From contig NZ_FZOL01000012.1 of assembly GCF_900188455.1 (NCBI RefSeq), forward strand, positions 62,001-126,000: 64,000 nucleotides of DNA. The letters run 5' to 3'. Position numbers and translations under genes: made by a program. The stretch is from Pseudomonas japonica. Lineage in GTDB: Bacteria; Pseudomonadota; Gammaproteobacteria; Pseudomonadales; Pseudomonadaceae. Positions within the stretch are counted from its first letter, which is position 1. Each line of letters opens with the position of its first letter. The notes under the pieces were generated by a model. The model was not told where the DNA came from. It saw only the letters and a program-made list of their open reading frames with translations, and did not search any database. This document shows positions 62,719 to 64,000 of the stretch, piece after piece.

Positions 62719-64000
62719 ATGCTTCGAATTCGCAAACTGGTGTTAGCAATAGCCGCCGCGTCGGCGCTGTCTTCCGGTATGGCGCATGCCCTCGGCCTGG
62801 GCGAGCTGACCCTCAAGTCGGCCCAGAACCAGCCACTCAATGCTGAAATCGAACTGCTCGACGTGCGCGACCTGAGTCCCGCCGACCTCAAGCCGAGCCT
62901 CGCGCCGGCGGAAGAGTTCGCCAAGGCCGGCGTCGAGCGCCCTCCGTTTCTCAATGACCTGACCTTCACCCCGGTGATCAACCCGGCCGGCAAGAGCGTG
63001 CTCAAGGTGACCTCCAGCCAGGCGCTGCCGGAGCCGATGGTCAAGTTCCTGGTCCAGGTCATGTGGCCGCAGGGCCGCCTGCTGCGCGACTACAGCGTGC
63101 TGCTGGATGCCTCCAAGTTCTCCCCGGAAACCGCCCAGGCCGCCTCCGGCGTGACCCCGGCGGCCACTGCCCCGACCAACTACACCACCGTGCGCCGCGA
63201 CACCCTCTGGGAAATCGCCTCGCGCTCGCGTCAGGGCGGCTCGGTGCAGCAGACCATGCTGGCGATCCAGGCGCTCAACCCGGATGCCTTCATCAACGGC
63301 AACATCAACCAGTTGAAGACCGGCCAGGTCCTGCGCATGCCGGACCAGCAACAGATCCAGAGCGTCCCGCAGGCCCAGGCGGTGAAAGAGGTCAACGAGC
63401 AGTACGCCGCCTGGCGCCAGGGGCGTCGCCTCGGTCCGCAGGCGCGCCAGCTCGATGCCACGCGCCGCGACGCCGCCCAGGCCGCGCCGGCGCGCATCGC
63501 CGAGCAGGACAACCTCAAGCTGGTCGCTCCCGGTGGCAAGGGCCAGGGCAGCGACAAGGCGCTGAGCGACAAGCTGGCGATGACCCAGGAAAACCTCGAC
63601 AGCAGCCGCCGTGAAGGCGACGAACTGAAAAGCCGCGTGGCCGATCTGCAAAGCCAGCTGGACAAGCTGCAGCGCCTGATCGAGCTGAAGAACGATCAAC
63701 TGGCCCGCCTCGAAGCGCAGAGCAACGCCCCGGCCGCTCCGGTCGCCAGTGCGCCGGTGATCGACGCGCAGTTGCAGGCCAATCCGGCGCCGGCCGCCGA
63801 GCCGGTGGTGCCAGCGCCGGCCGCGGTCGATACCGAGCCGCAGCAGGTCACCCCCCCGGCAGCGCCTGAAAGCGCCGCCGCGCCAGCTGTGGAGGAGGGC
63901 GAGAACAAGGGCCTCGACGGCATTCTCGGCAACCCGCAGATGCTTGCGCTGATCGCCGGCTCCGCGCTGCTGGCCCTGCTTCTGCTGATCCTGCTCCTGG
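62719..64000 (+). CDS. fimV: FimV-like peptidoglycan-binding pilus assembly protein, 3' end beyond the window
   Basis: 427 residues are visible. There is a signal peptide (1-25, ending SGMAHA), FimV N-terminal domain (26-145), a LysM-like repeat near 155-205 (RRDTLWEIASRS), a coiled coil about 270-335, a proline/alanine-rich linker and a membrane helix beginning near 407. FimV anchors type IV pilus secretins and activates CyaB in P. aeruginosa. AAGGA lies seven bases before the ATG. The C-terminal cytosolic TPR part is outside the window. Confidence 0.93.
   Translation, partial: MLRIRKLVLAIAAASALSSGMAHALGLGELTLKSAQNQPLNAEIELLDVRDLSPADLKPSLAPAEEFAKAGVERPPFLNDLTFTPVINPAGKSVLKVTSSQALPEPMVKFLVQVMWPQGRLLRDYSVLLDASKFSPETAQAASGVTPAATAPTNYTTVRRDTLWEIASRSRQGGSVQQTMLAIQALNPDAFINGNINQLKTGQVLRMPDQQQIQSVPQAQAVKEVNEQYAAWRQGRRLGPQARQLDATRRDAAQAAPARIAEQDNLKLVAPGGKGQGSDKALSDKLAMTQENLDSSRREGDELKSRVADLQSQLDKLQRLIELKNDQLARLEAQSNAPAAPVASAPVIDAQLQANPAPAAEPVVPAPAAVDTEPQQVTPPAAPESAAAPAVEEGENKGLDGILGNPQMLALIAGSALLALLLLILLL

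Overview
This window is a stretch of high-GC core chromosome from a gamma-proteobacterium of the genus Pseudomonas, most likely from the fluorescens/putida side of the genus. The evidence is gene order recalled from P. aeruginosa (sagS-like kinase, tRNA-Glu/Gly cluster, fadE, ABC-2 transporter, comEC-exbBD-lpxK-kdsB-ptpA-murB-rne, fab cluster, tyrB/uvrB, gltX, leuCD/leuB/asd/fimV), an RgsA-type sRNA next to tatD, Pseudomonas-style REP palindromes and an RNase E tail rich in REER repeats. I see no prophage, insertion sequence, CRISPR array, rRNA operon or defence island.

Layout. 1-4.3 kb: a hybrid sensor kinase cut by the window edge, an AAA ATPase with a free-methionine sulfoxide reductase, and a membrane-anchored hypothetical. 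4.5-5.1 kb: a Glu-Gly-Glu-Gly tRNA operon with promoter and terminator. 5.1-11.2 kb: small hypothetical, FadE acyl-CoA dehydrogenase, GST, two-gene ABC-2 exporter, DUF2062 protein. 11.4-18.2 kb: comEC, then a tightly overlapping exbB-exbD-lpxK-trm112-kdsB-ptpA-murB run for envelope and LPS precursors. 18.3-25.4 kb: RNase E and RluC diverge from a 745-bp leader region, followed by a HAD phosphatase, SppA and a Maf-type pyrophosphatase.

25.5-35.3 kb is the yceD-rpmF-plsX-fabD-fabG-acpP-fabF-pabC-mltG-tmk-holB-tatD fatty-acid, envelope and DNA-precursor cluster. pilZ, which lies between holB and tatD in P. aeruginosa, is absent from that position. 35.3-38.9 kb: RgsA sRNA on the minus strand, a TetR regulator, an orphan MoaA-type radical SAM enzyme, a DUF4823 lipoprotein, a DUF1285 protein and tRNA-Asn. 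38.9-46.7 kb: aromatic aminotransferase, SOS-regulated uvrB, an EmrAB-type efflux pair and gltX. 46.9-47.6 kb: an Ala-Glu-Ala-Glu tRNA operon. 47.6-51.7 kb: a TetR regulator with a palindromic operator, hydrolase, thioesterase, GNAT, DusC, and IbpA controlled by a sigma32-type promoter and a ROSE RNA thermometer. 51.7-64 kb: a five-PAS GGDEF-EAL protein, a LysR regulator divergent from leuCD, a methyltransferase, leuB, asd, a cysteine-less Asd paralogue and the start of fimV.

Most genes are housekeeping. The unexpected content is mainly in control regions: back-to-back rne/rluC promoters that share one hexamer, a tRNA-Asn promoter nested in the tyrB terminator stem, the TetR and LysR operators, the ibpA thermometer, the missing pilZ, and long identical tRNA repeats 42 kb apart. 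I found no convincing previously undescribed multi-gene system.
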